The translations under genes and the position numbers were made by a program. Positions 46,240 through 56,991 of a DNA stretch of 64,000 nucleotides are shown one piece after another. The stretch comes from Favolaschia claudopus (taxonomy: Eukaryota; Basidiomycota; Agaricomycetes; Agaricales; Mycenaceae), in assembly GCA_037176885.1 (NCBI GenBank), contig JAWWNJ010000083.1, forward strand, positions 558,001 to 622,000, read 5' to 3'. Every line of letters starts with the position of its first letter. Within the stretch, counting starts at the first letter, position 1. The notes beneath the pieces are model-generated. The model was given only the letters and a program-made list of their open reading frames with translations. It did no database searches and was not told the origin of the DNA.

Positions 46240-47090
46240 ATGACCATCATCAACTCCACAACCTCTGGACCAGAGCGCTCTGCTCCAGCGGCTGCACACA
46301 CAGAGGGTATGTGGATCTTTACTTTCTACATATCCCTTGCTCAATATCATTAGCCAACGACACTGCGGCGGCATTCGAGATCGTGCTTCGCACGATGGCC
46401 TCTGTTAATCTGGACGGCGTCGACGGTAAGCAATCACGACGTCTGCCACTCATCGTCTGCTCATTTCTTTCCAACAGTTCGCACCGTCGACGCTTTCCAA
46501 AGGGTTCTGGACGTCGTTACCTCGTTCGACCTTTCTTCGTTCCGCCGAGGTTTGTTTTTTTCGTGTGCATGGCGGGGCTTTGTCTGATCTCTTCTCAAGC
46601 ATCCGCGCAGGTCACCAACGAGGCGCCTTCCCGTTCTCCGGAGGCCGCGCCTGCGCCTGCGCCCGCGCCGAGGGGTTTTTTCCCTGCGCCGGTTCCACTC
46701 TTCCCTGCTGCTTCCCGCTCTGCATCGGTTCCAGCGGCTCCCGTTGTCGCGGCTCCGGCGGCTCCCGTTGTCGCAGCTCCAGCAGCTCCCGCTGTCGCGG
46801 CTCCGACTTTCGTCCGCACCACTCCACCGTGGGAGGTTGGGGGATTTTTTGGCAATATCCCCCCGCAGCCGCTCACGGCCATTCCCGACCCTCCCCATGC
46901 GGGTGACGATTCTGTTTGGTACTGCATCTACCAAGGCAAATTCGTCGGCGTCACCCTCAGCCACGGGGCGGCTCTTTCGGCAACAGTCGGCGTGCGTGGA
47001 GGGCGCATGAGGTCCTACAAGACCCAGCTCCTCGCTCTTCATGCGTTCAATGATGCCCTTGCGAGTCATGGGATTGCTGTCGTCCCTTGA
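46240..47090 (+). CDS. RNase H1 N-terminal (Cauli_VI-like) domain protein 1
   Basis: Four exons. N-terminal MTIINSTTSGPERSAP, then a helical segment AAAFEIVLRTMASVN...VRTVDAFQRVLDVVTSFDLSSFRR, a Pro/Ala-rich linker (VVAAPAAPVVAAPAAPAV), WEVGGFFGNIPPQPLT, and a C-terminal domain DDSVWYCIYQGKFVGVTLSHGAAL...GGRMRSYKTQLLALHAFNDAL. That last part has the W-Y-V-G and R-x-Y-x-T pattern of the small domain found at the N-terminus of eukaryotic RNase H1, which binds RNA-DNA hybrids. No RNase H catalytic domain follows. A second protein of this type lies 1 kb away. Confidence 0.75.
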
Positions 47091-47479
47091 GTGCCGGGTA
47101 AAGTTCCTGATTAGTCTGATTCTCACAATATCTAACTACCCTTCGCTAGAACAAGAATACCGCCGCGTAATTTGATCAAGAGCTGTTTTTTTTATTTCCC
47201 GTAGTTGTTGACTTGTTTTGGTTGTCGCTTACCCTGTTCACTTCTTACATCCGAATTCAATCGAGTCGTTTTTACTGTGCTTCAATCAATCTGTGTTTGA
47301 TTCTTGTATATTCTTGTTTCCGACATCCGTGAGTGTTCTTGCAAAATTTCCATATGATGCCCCCCTCCTCAACACTCTTGGCTAGTGCAGATTGTGTTTC
47401 GTGCTTGTTGTGTATCCCCAGAAAGCCTCATTGAGGTGAAAAACACCCGAAGAATTGTTCTCGTGCAACCTTCATCGGC

Positions 47480-47800
47480 CCAAACGGTAATATTCCACGA
47501 ACTTTTTCAGGTTCCATCCGATTAGGCGGTCCAGGCTTTCGCAAAAAGATTGCTTCTGACTCAGAGCAGAAGGGCCGTTGTTTCTCAGCCAAAACAGGTA
47601 AGATTCCAGGAACTTTTTCATGTTTCATCCGACTACGCGGCGCAGACTTCCGCAAAAAGGACTGCGTCTGACTCAGAGCGGCGGAAGAATAGGTTTGTCG
47701 CCGACCCGCATCAGCACTGAATCACGAATGACTCATGAAAGTGTTTTTTTTTCCGTTTCATCCAACTAGGTGGCACAGATTTCAGCGAAAGAATACAAAT
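47480..47800. repeat. Three degenerate direct repeats of about 110-123 bp
   Basis: The word attcca(c/g)gaactttttca recurs at 47492 and 47603, each followed about 28 bp later by tccgacta or a variant, and by cgcaaaaag and tctgactcagagc. A third, weaker copy begins near 47740 (gtttcatccaactaggtgg). Non-coding. The rest of 47091-48093 shows no gene. Confidence 0.7.
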
Positions 47801-48093
47801 GCGCATCCATATGCATGTGGAGGTTTGTCCGTCGTTAGGTATACGTGGACATCGTCGCTCTTCCTTGAGTCATAATCGCAATCACAAGACAATCTCTCAA
47901 ACGCAATTCCACTAGAATTCTTCACCGGATACCCGACTTTCAAATTCCTGGGTTTCCTTGCTTAGTGCGGTGGTCAACTTTTGAGATTCGGTGTCTTCGG
48001 CTGTCGCCCTCCACATGGAGCACGAGTTTCGAAGATCGCGGGGGTTTGTTGGAATGATTCGATGAATCAGGCTTTCCTCTTCTCTGCTCCTCT

Positions 48094-49021
48094 CATGTCT
48101 GACCGTCAACTTTCAAAGAACTATGAAGATGAGGAACTCCTCCAGAGTTTGGCAAAGCTCAATCTCAACGCTGTTCGAGGAGCGCAATCCAGCGCTCCGC
48201 GCACCCCGCCGCGCCCAGCTCGCTTCACAACCGTCGGCAATCGTATCAATGACTCGGCGCCGACTGCCCCCGTATATCAGTATCATTCACCCACGAAGAG
48301 CGGGGTCACTACAGAATGGTAGTTTTTACCCTTGAATTTCATTTCTACACACTGATTTGTTTCTTCAGGTCAGAGGCCGGTGCCGCCAGCCAAGGAGTGA
48401 AGGACGGGCACGTTCGAAAAATCAAGGTTGCAAAGCCAAAGAAGAAGCAGTATAAAGCGGCTGCATACGCTGTATTCGCCGGCCGAGAGTGCGGCGTCTA
48501 CGAGTCCTGGTGTGTTAGATGTTGAATGACCATCTATCTTATTTATCACTAGTGCAGGCTCATTGCAAAACCTTTGGTGTCCGGAGTTAGCAATTCCATT
48601 TTCCGTGGGTATGCCACTCTCGCTGAAGCGCAGACGGCGTTTGAGTATGCTGAAGCACGCGCTTGGACGCGTCGTTTGGGTTCTTCGGCTCCCGTACTCC
48701 CCATTCCCCGACTTCCCCTTCCTTCTTCAAGCGTTGATGATGGCAATCCATTGCATGGTAACGAGAATTTGGACGAACGTTGGTTTGTTGTCTATCGCGG
48801 AATTTTACCTGGCGTTTACCGTTCTCAGTATGTGTTCATTTACTTCTCTCTAAAAATATCTCAATAGCTCTATTTGTAGTCTCGAATGCCAGCTCAATAC
48901 CTCTGGAATCTCTTGTGCGACTCACGAGTCGGTGGTTGGGCGCGAGAACGCCTTGAAGAAGTTTGCAGAAGCGGTTCAGTGTGGGGATACCGCGGTTTTG
49001 ACTCTACCGTATGCGGGATGA
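48094..49021 (+). CDS. RNase H1 N-terminal (Cauli_VI-like) domain protein 2, two domains
   Basis: Four exons. Starts MSDRQLSKNYEDEELLQSL (an upstream in-frame ATG at 48061 is possible), then a disordered part and a basic patch (RKIKVAKPKKKQYK). Domain one reads AAYAVFAGRECGVYESW|LIAKPLVSGVSNSIFRGYATLAEAQTAFEYA, the typical viroplasmin/RNase H1 N-terminal pattern split by an intron. Domain two reads RWFVVYRGILPGVYRS|LECQLNTSGISCATHESV..ENALKKFAEAV. Stop after TLPYAG. These domains bind double-stranded RNA or RNA-DNA hybrids. Paired domains without a nuclease are an expanded agaric type of unknown function. Confidence 0.83.
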
Positions 49022-50166
49022 GGATCTTATTAGCTCGTTCATCTGTAAACTACATACAGCTTTATCCAGAGTTTTTCCCCTTCTCCTTGTCCGCTGTACT
49101 TGAGTCTGTGAGGGTTGGTTTCGGCTTAGCGCCCATGCAGCCTTAGGCTAAGCGCCCATGACCCAGCACCAGAATGTCCCAAAAATAGACAGCCATTTTG
49201 CGATATTCCGGTTTTACAGATGCACCCAAGCTCATTTTGAGCTCGCACAAGCGTGTATCTCTCGACCTATAATTTATTTTCAATATTTACCCAAGGAATT
49301 CTACGTAGCTGTTGCAGGAACTTCAAAGGAACTTGGTATTTCTCCACATTGCCCGAATCGGCAAAGTTGTGCGAACTAGCTACACGCCGAAGCACCCGAA
49401 TTCTTTTCATACTCTCTCCCAAGCACAAGTTGAGACCTCTGACCGCTTCAAATTGACAGAGACGGATCTCACCTACAATTCAGTCTAAAAATCAGGTCGG
49501 AACACTTTGTCTTTGGTCTTTTATCCAATTTTTTATTTTGGGCTGGTGCGAACTGCTATAAATCGAATCTTGAGACTTGTTCCATATCCCATACTGCCAT
49601 CTTGACCATTTTTCGCAATGTTGTGAGTCCGACATTTTCAACTTGAGCTGAAACACTCCAAACACATTCTAGTATGTTTATACTACTGTACTTGTGACTT
49701 TCGACACCTTTATGGACCAGAATTCACCCTCTACATGGCCTTGAACGCGACGAACTCGATATGGTGTGTCTCATTGGTGTTACGTTTACACAATTACGAA
49801 ATACCTTTTGGCCGCGGGTATACTTCGCTTCGCCGTTGAGAATTTGCGCTTGTTTACTTTCTCTCTCTTCTTGACCGTCACTACCTCTTTCCTCTTTCTT
49901 TGTTCTCACTTGCTCACCGTTCGAAACTTGTACCACTATGAAGACTGAGCCCTCGACGCAAAGCATGAAACTTCTACGCAGAAAGAAGACCTCCTTCCTT
50001 TGCTATCCTCCACCCATGCGGGCATTGAAATTTGGTCTCGCGGAAAAGACTGAGTATCAAATTTTGTATGCTATTCATCTGCCCTTGTCGCGTGCTACTA
50101 CTGAAGTCCTATCCGTTTTCCAGGCTTAATCGTCACCTCGCGCGCAACGAAAAAGCCAGAATACGT
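49022..50166. other. Unassigned stretch inside the transposon
   Basis: No gene I can support. A TATA-like tataaat at 49557 followed by an ATG at 49618 with an immediate GTGAGT donor could be the true 5' end of the small gene that follows, but the intervening exons were not resolved. Confidence 0.35.
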
Positions 50167-50696
50167 ATGGCACGGTATGTGCTCTTTTCTGTCTACCCTC
50201 TGCTCCTGATTGAATGTTTCTTGAAGCAAGCGCGCTGAACTGAAGGGTGGGGCAACGGATACGCACGAGGCTGCTGTAGACCGGGAGCGTCAATATCAGG
50301 CGGAGTACCGGGCAAGGTGAGCGCCGCATCATCATCAATCGCCAACGTCTCACAGAACAGCACATGCCAGGAACCGCGAGGCATTGCGCTTGGCAACGGT
50401 TAGCCGTCGAATGAGGTATTTGCTTCCTTCAACCTTACCATCTCAGCTTCGCATTCACAAATATTGTATCAAGGGACTATCGGGAGGCGTACGGAGAAGA
50501 AGCCCTGGCCGCTTACCTCCAAAGACAGCAAATCCGCCGCAAAAATGCTCGTTTGAGGAGGTTGTCGAAGGAGCCTTACGATAGCGATTTATGCCTGGAC
50601 GAAGACGAGGAAGACGAGGAAGACGATGGCCCCGACGCTTCGGATGTTGATGATGATGGTAGCGAGGGGTTTTCCTTACGCCAGGCGAGTGTTTGA
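50167..50696 (+). CDS. Small charged protein, basic then acidic
   Basis: Four exons with good borders give about 140 residues: MAR|KRAELKGGATDTHEAAVDRERQYQAEYRAR|TAHARNREALRLATVSRRMR, then DYREAYGEEALAAYLQRQQIRRKNAR, and an acidic tail (DEDEEDEEDDGPDASDVDDD). The Arg/Lys/Glu-rich helical pattern recalls agaric proteins with repeated YRxRNR segments, often found near KDZ transposases, but no function is known. The start may be further upstream, as the frame is open back through RHLARNEKARIR. Confidence 0.5.
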
Positions 50697-51435
50697 ACGA
50701 GCCCCTATTTCTATTGTTCCATTATCATGCTCTCGACCTGCTGTGTCTCTGTTCTGTGTTGTGGCCGATACTCCTCCCATCTCCTCCTCTCCGCGTTCTG
50801 TATTTCGATTATGATATGTACTTTTTTATCTTTGAAATAGAGTTCCATTTGCAAACATTTATTCGCAAGGGTGATTCGCACACACTGTATATTATTTTCA
50901 CCGTCAAAGCTTGGCTTTGAGCCGACGGCAACAAGTGGGGCAGTGGAGATCATTTTCAGGTGGCTCTAAATCCGGAATCTCGTCCTCGTCCTCCGTCAAG
51001 TTCCCTTCATTCAGGTTCAACGCGTGTTCGCCGGCATCACGAAGCACAAGCTGCCAGTGAATATTCTCTCTGTATATAATGTTAATTCGCCATGTAATAG
51101 AATCAATGTGTTCGCACCCAGATACCAGACTACTACAGCCATATGAATATGTGATGAGGCAGACTGAGGTTTGTTAGAGACTCAGAATTGAAAGAAAGAA
51201 TGAAGGCTTACATGTGGTGGGGGAAGGCATGGAGTATGTGGCAACGGACGGAAACCGAGTCGTATTTAAGAGGCGTGAGGACAGATCTCATCGGGTCGGC
51301 ACGCTTTAGGAAGAGCTAGAGGTGAAATTATGACTCGATGACACAAAGAAAGATGGTATCATTTTTATTGTACGTAGACAAAAATTTTTCTCGTACGTAG
51401 ACAAAGACAAAATCATTGAAGCGAGGAAAAGAAAT
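50697..51435. other. Non-coding spacer
   Basis: 3' flanks of two convergent genes. No open frame with support. Confidence 0.5.
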
Positions 51436-54400
51436 TTATACAACAACATCAGCGATATTACCAAACATCCTGAGACCAGTTTCGGCCCGCTCACGACGAC
51501 CAGCGACCCATGCAGCACGATCAGCCTCAGGGAGGGCCTCGAATTCTTTGTCGGTACGGCCGCCCTTCTCAATCCAGCGCAAAACCCCCGCGTCAACATA
51601 TTGGCGGAACAGGAAGCGCCGCCCGAGCTTTTTGACCGTCGGAAAGTTGATCCGCTTCGATCCAGATGCTGCAAGGACTGTGTGGCCGACCCTCAATTGC
51701 TGAATAATCTGGTCTTCCTGGAAAGTGACGTGACCACCAACAAGTCCAAGGACGGATGTCGCATCCATAGTATCGAAGGCGGTATCGTCGTTGAAATCAT
51801 CGAAGGTGGGTGTGTCGCCATAACGGAGTTCGCAGGTGGTATAAACCGAGTTGGCGAACGGGAGGTCGACAGGAAGTTTTTCCATTTGTCCTTCGAGATA
51901 GGCGAACGCCTGAGGAGCGTAGAGACGGTACATATCTTACATGAAACGCGTATAAGTAATCAATAGCGACAAAATGAAAGCGGCACTCACGGTTGTGATA
52001 GGCTGAGATAGCCTTAAAAAATGGGCTCGTTAGAATCCGTGCAAGTTCGGCGCCAACGGGGCCAGAGATTGCGATCTCAAATGGACCCTATAAATTCAAA
52101 AACATAGTGAGCACGCGTTATATAGAGCTAGTTGCACTCACATCGGGACCGCACAACAAGCCGATCTTGACTACCGATTCTCCGGATCCGAGGTGAGTGA
52201 AATCAACAACCCGATAAAGACCGAGTGAAAGCGTGGTCGCGTGCGCAATCACCCACTCCCACCAAGTTTGAAGGGCCTCCGGTCCCGCTGATATAACGAC
52301 CATCACAACACCGTCGCAGTCGATCAGAGGGCGGGGGCGGCTAGAGGAGATGAGAATGAGCTTTCAGATGGAAATATATGAATAGTTGAGCTCACCCCTC
52401 TACAGCCGCATACGACTGGTAATGAGTGTACCACGCCGCATCACGCAACACTTCCCCGGGTCGGCTTGGATGATTAGCGGACTCCTGCAAGAGACGGCGG
52501 GAGATACGGGTAGGCTTCTTGGAGCTTGAGCCTTTGAGTGAACGACGGGAACGACGAGAACGATGAGGGTCGGTAGGTAGAGCTTCGGTGTTGCCTTGGT
52601 CTTCAACGCGTCCGACATCAATCTGGGGTGTATCGTTGTCAACTGGATGATCTTTGATGATGGCCGGACGACCATAGCGCTCGCGATCCCTTTTGAGGTA
52701 TGTGATCAAACGACGGGGCCGGGTGGTTGGGCTCGAGTCAGGTTGGTCAAAGTCGGGAGTTTTGTAGCCGCGGTCAATGCGAAAGAAGCTGAGGGATGGC
52801 GATTTTGGAGGAGCATGAGGGATTTGGTCGAGTTCAATGCTGCTACCGCTACGCGGGGCGAGTTCAAGAGGCGAGCGGAGGGTGAAACCTGGAGCAAAAG
52901 GGTTGAGCTCATGGCCAGCGCTGGGTGTACGAGGTGGCGAAAATGGATCTTCAAGTTCCATACTCGTGTCGGGAGTCGCATCGGGAGTCGCGGGGGAGGA
53001 GATGTCCATGCTGGCGTCTGAGGCGGGTGTGATAGGTGTTGAAAGAAGTTGCAGGAGAGCTAAGCTGGTCTCGGAACGAGCAGGAGAAGCGAGAGGTGGT
53101 GTCCGGCGATCCGAAAAAGAATTGGAGTCATTGCGGTCCGTCGCTGCCGGGGCGGGAGATGACATAAGCTCGTCAACCTCCGCATCCGACTCGACGTAAT
53201 CGGCTGGGTAGCCTAGGCCGCCAGTGGGAGAATTCATGAATTCCTCAAGGTCAACACCAGCTTCGACGGGACTATCGGCTGGATAACTCAGACCACCCGT
53301 CAGAGACATCATGACCTCCGTCTCGTCGACACCCTCGGATGGAAAGAGGCTGTCGGTCGGTGAGGATGGTGTGGTGTCCGAATCGCTGATATTGATGTCG
53401 TCGTCGAGATTAGCAGGGGCGACGAGAGGAGACCCCATGAGCTCGTCGATGGAGTCCAAATAACTCCAATCGAAACCGTGCCGGTGAACCGGCCCGCTGG
53501 TTCCGATATCCGCCTCGTTGTCGTCGTTGTTGTCGTCGTCGACGACATCCTCGTATGCGAAAAGGCTGTCAATCGGAGAGGATGGTGCGGCGGTGTTGCT
53601 CTCTCCGGTATCAGCGGCGGCAACGGAAGGAGACGACATGAGTTCATCGACCTCCGATTCCGAGTCGGACTCGCTTGAAGTGGGGGATGGGAGCGGGTTG
53701 TTGGTGTCCATAGAGTCAGAGAGATCGTCATCAGCGTAATAGTAGCCGTCCGCGGTGTAGGGCCCGCTGGCTGCGGGAGAAGATGGGAGCAGATAGCTGG
53801 GGTCGATATAATGAGGAGGGGTATGGTGGACGGCAAAGTAGCCATCTGTGGTGTAGAACCGGCCAACAGAAGCCGGGGCTGGAGTGTTGTCGTTGTCGCC
53901 TGCGGCAGAGGCAGACGAAGCGAGTTCATCAATCTCGGCATCCGAGTCCGACGCGTCGCCTTGATCTGCGGCATGTAAGGCCGGTGTGGCAGGAAGATCG
54001 CGGACATTGGAGAGGGGAAATGAGGTGATTGCCGGTGGAGGCGACGCCGGCGTGTAGGCCGGTGTGGCGGGAAGATCGAGGACGTTGGAGAGGGTTGCCG
54101 GTGGAGGCGACGCCGGCGTGTCGCCAGCGACAGAAATAGAGTCCTCGGCGTCGGAGTCATCGGGCAGCGGGGTAAGAGGGCCCTCGAAAAGGTCGTACAT
54201 CTGTTGCTCGAGTGTCGGTTCGACAGCGGGATCCGCAGGAATAGGGCTGAGAGGACCATGGAAAGCATCAAGCATTTGTTGGTGCAGGGACAGGTCTTGG
54301 TCCGCAAGTGGGAAGTCATACATAGCGTCGATGTAGGCGCGCTGTTCCTCGGGACGCATCTGAGAAGTTCTATCAGACAATGTAACAAACCAAAGAGAGA

Positions 54401-54590
54401 AAAATAGTATACAGACCTCACCCCGGTAAACACGATCGATTTTTTCGCTCGAGAGGAGGAATGCACTGCGAGTCAGCAGCAGGTTGCCGAATGCATAGGT
54501 ATGGCGGGCACGAATGGGGTTGCCCAATGGTTGACGGACGTAGACAAAGTGGACAGAAGAACTGCCACGGCGACCAGGTGCTTGAGACAT
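51436..54590 (-). CDS. Large acidic disordered protein with repeated DELMSSP motif
   Basis: Roughly 980 residues in several exons. N-terminus MSQAPGRRGSSSVHFVYVRQ, then MRPEEQRAYIDAMYDFPLADQD. The central 500 residues are Asp/Ser/Pro-rich and disordered, with five related short motifs (EIDELASS, EVDELMSSP twice, SIDELMGSP, DLEEFMNSP). A C-terminal conserved part begins near PRRLITYLKRDRERYGRP and continues DCDGVVMVVISAGPEALQTWWEWV, RMYRLYAPQAFAYLEGQME, RRFLFRQYVDAGVLRWIEKGGRTDKEF, ending MFGNIADVVV. The ends resemble an expanded agaric family of unknown function. The repeated motif could be a docking site for a partner. Confidence 0.7.
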
Positions 54591-55883
54591 AACGGCGATT
54601 TTTTTGCGAAGGTTGGAGGCTCGGGGGATTTTTTTGGGGGGGAGGATCGTACTAGAATCAAAAGATCTTTAAGAAGTCCGGGTTTTCGTGGCCGGAAACG
54701 TACTGTAGCCTGCAATTTGACTGTAGTCAGCGCCGGAATAAAGACTGCCCAGTAAAGATACCGACGGGGCAAAATTTCAAGTGCGACGTTGCGCGTTGCT
54801 CCCGAAATCCGCGTAGAGAATTGACCTTGTGGTCGTGTCAAATTAGACGAGGTAAACCAGTACAAATTCACAATCAGGAAACCTGAGCGAGTTTAGCTTT
54901 CGGTTCCTTGGGTACGTAATGCGCAAGCTGAAAACCGAATGGGGTTGAATTCTGGGAGGACGATGGTCAGCTTAACGCGTGAAAAGAGATTCATTCATAT
55001 GTAGCACGAGAAACCTTGACTTACATTGCTTGCATGATGCCTCCCATTAAGGGCGGCGGGAACCCGCTGCGTGCAAAGAATGAAAAGGTTCGCTCAACCT
55101 GTTGTGCCTTTTCGTCATGATGATGTCTGATGGGAGGGTGAAACGTCCCACGGAAGTAGACTAGGCCTGGAAATAAAAAGAAGAAAAAGTTCGCAAGATT
55201 TGCGGAAGCAATCCAGACCGCTCCATGTGCTTCCATGTGACCAGGAAGACTCGGAAGGTTACTAAAAAGGAATAGCGGGCTCGTATGCGCTTGCGTGGTG
55301 CTATTGACAAATGGATTTTTTGAAGGCTTCTTCCAAAAAAACAGATTGAGCCAAGGGTTTCGATGATCTCGGGCTGACTTACCGGGAACGACGCGCCGAC
55401 ATCTTGGCTCGTCGTGAAGAACAATCCTCGGGTAGTTCCGCCCCTCCCCGCGTTTAGCCGAGGTGCGCATGGCCAAGCTGTAAAAGTTCGCAAGATCGCT
55501 GCACCGACCCTGCACAGAGATTCTTGTTTCCGATACGACGCATCAAACACTGATGATAAAAAGATTCAAGGACTCACGAGTAGTCTAGACTTGTCTCAAC
55601 GTTCGCAAAAAATTTGAAAAACCACAGCCGAGTTTTTTCTCTTTGGTAATTTGCAGAGAGACGCGTCACAATACAGCAACTCGGAAAGGATTAGCGAGAT
55701 TTTGGGGGATAAACGGCTTGGAAATGCACATGGAAATGTGCGACGTGGGAGACATCCAGCCCAAAATGGTTTTGCGCAGAATGATTCAATGCGAGGGTCT
55801 GTCCAGATGAATTCAAAGCAAGAAGGGGTAAGACCCCTGATCCCCAACTTTCAAAAGCAAAACCGCCACAAATACTCACTTCA
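54591..55883. other. Spacer between divergent cargo genes
   Basis: About 1.3 kb holding at least two promoters (minus-strand gene at left, RING gene at right). The word aaaagttcgcaagat occurs twice (about 55187 and 55484). Overlapping minus-strand frames of 130-165 codons lack any recognisable domain. Confidence 0.45.
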
Positions 55884-56646
55884 ATGACTACTCCTCCCCG
55901 TAAACCCAACAACATCTTGAGGGGCAAAGAAAATATTCCTCCTTCAATGTCGAATCTTTATCCAGCGTCGTCGCCTAGCCGCCAGGATGTGCGAGGTGCG
56001 GTCTTCAATACCTATCTCCTGGATATCATTAACGCACATCCTCAAGCGCGCGCACTTTCGCGCGCAGTTTCTCGTGTAGCTATGTTCTATCGAGTCAGCA
56101 CTCAAAACAATGTGCTGGGGAACGAAACCCAGAGAGCGGTGCGAGCTCAGCGTCAAGAGGAAGCCCAAGTAATACGCCGCGAGGTAGCTGACACGCCAGC
56201 TGCGATCGCTGTGCTTGGATGGCGAGAGACGCGTTCTCTACCTTTGGTGCACGCAGACCTATGGGTCGATGGAAAGGGACCTAGCGAGCAGATTGCGAAA
56301 TACGACCACCACAAGTGCGGAATATGTCATCAGGTGAAATCTCACCCCGTGTCGTGCGTATCTTCATTCCTTACACTTTCTGAACGATGAATGTTAACAA
56401 AAGACCTCTAGATACCTTTGTGGACATAGTCACTGCTATGTATGCATTCGCCTGTGGCTCGAACGCCGTTGGACTTGCCCGAATTGTGTCAAACCGATGT
56501 TTCGCGCGCCTTTTCGTCATTTCGGGGAGGAGGCGGGACTGGCGTGTGACTATCCCGATTGGAAGGATGAGAGCGTAGTTACCTACGATTGGAGCGGTCT
56601 GATCTTCCCTGAAGAGCCACGCGTCTTGGTACCAGCAAGCCCGTAG
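55884..56646 (+). CDS. RING-finger protein (putative E3 ubiquitin ligase)
   Basis: Two exons. Start MTTPPRKPNNILRGKENIPP, a helical region with QRAVRAQRQEEAQVIRREVAD, then a C-terminal RING: HKCGICHQVKSHPVS|YLCGHSHCYVCIRLWLERRWTCPNCVKPMF. Cys and His spacing (C-x2-C, C-x-H-x2-C-x2-C, CPNC) fits a C3HC4-type finger split by one intron. The tail contains GLACDYPDWKDESVVTYDW. RING proteins pass ubiquitin from E2 to substrates. The gene lies 345 bp before the transposase and is co-oriented, so it is likely part of the element. Confidence 0.85.
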
Positions 56647-56991
56647 ATATTTACAGTAGAAAGTTGTTGTTTTCACCGCACCAGGCGGTGGGAAGAAAGA
56701 GTGTCACAGTGTGACATCACTCCCGGCTTTGGCCGGCTTGCACAGCCATATCAATCTCTTTCATCTCCTCTTTCCATGTTGTGTTGCGACTGCGTCGCCC
56801 CGGTTTTATGGGCTTTGCCCCTGGATTTACAATTTAACCTCACTGGTTCTGGTAACCGTACGCATGGAGCTCGTCTAAATGCATGCGGCGAAAATTGATG
56901 TGAAAATCCGGTCTCGAAAATTGCTTGAAAAGCCGCTTCCTTTTCTTCGCTGTGTCCCATCTCTCCCGACACTCGCCTTTTTCTACTCTAC

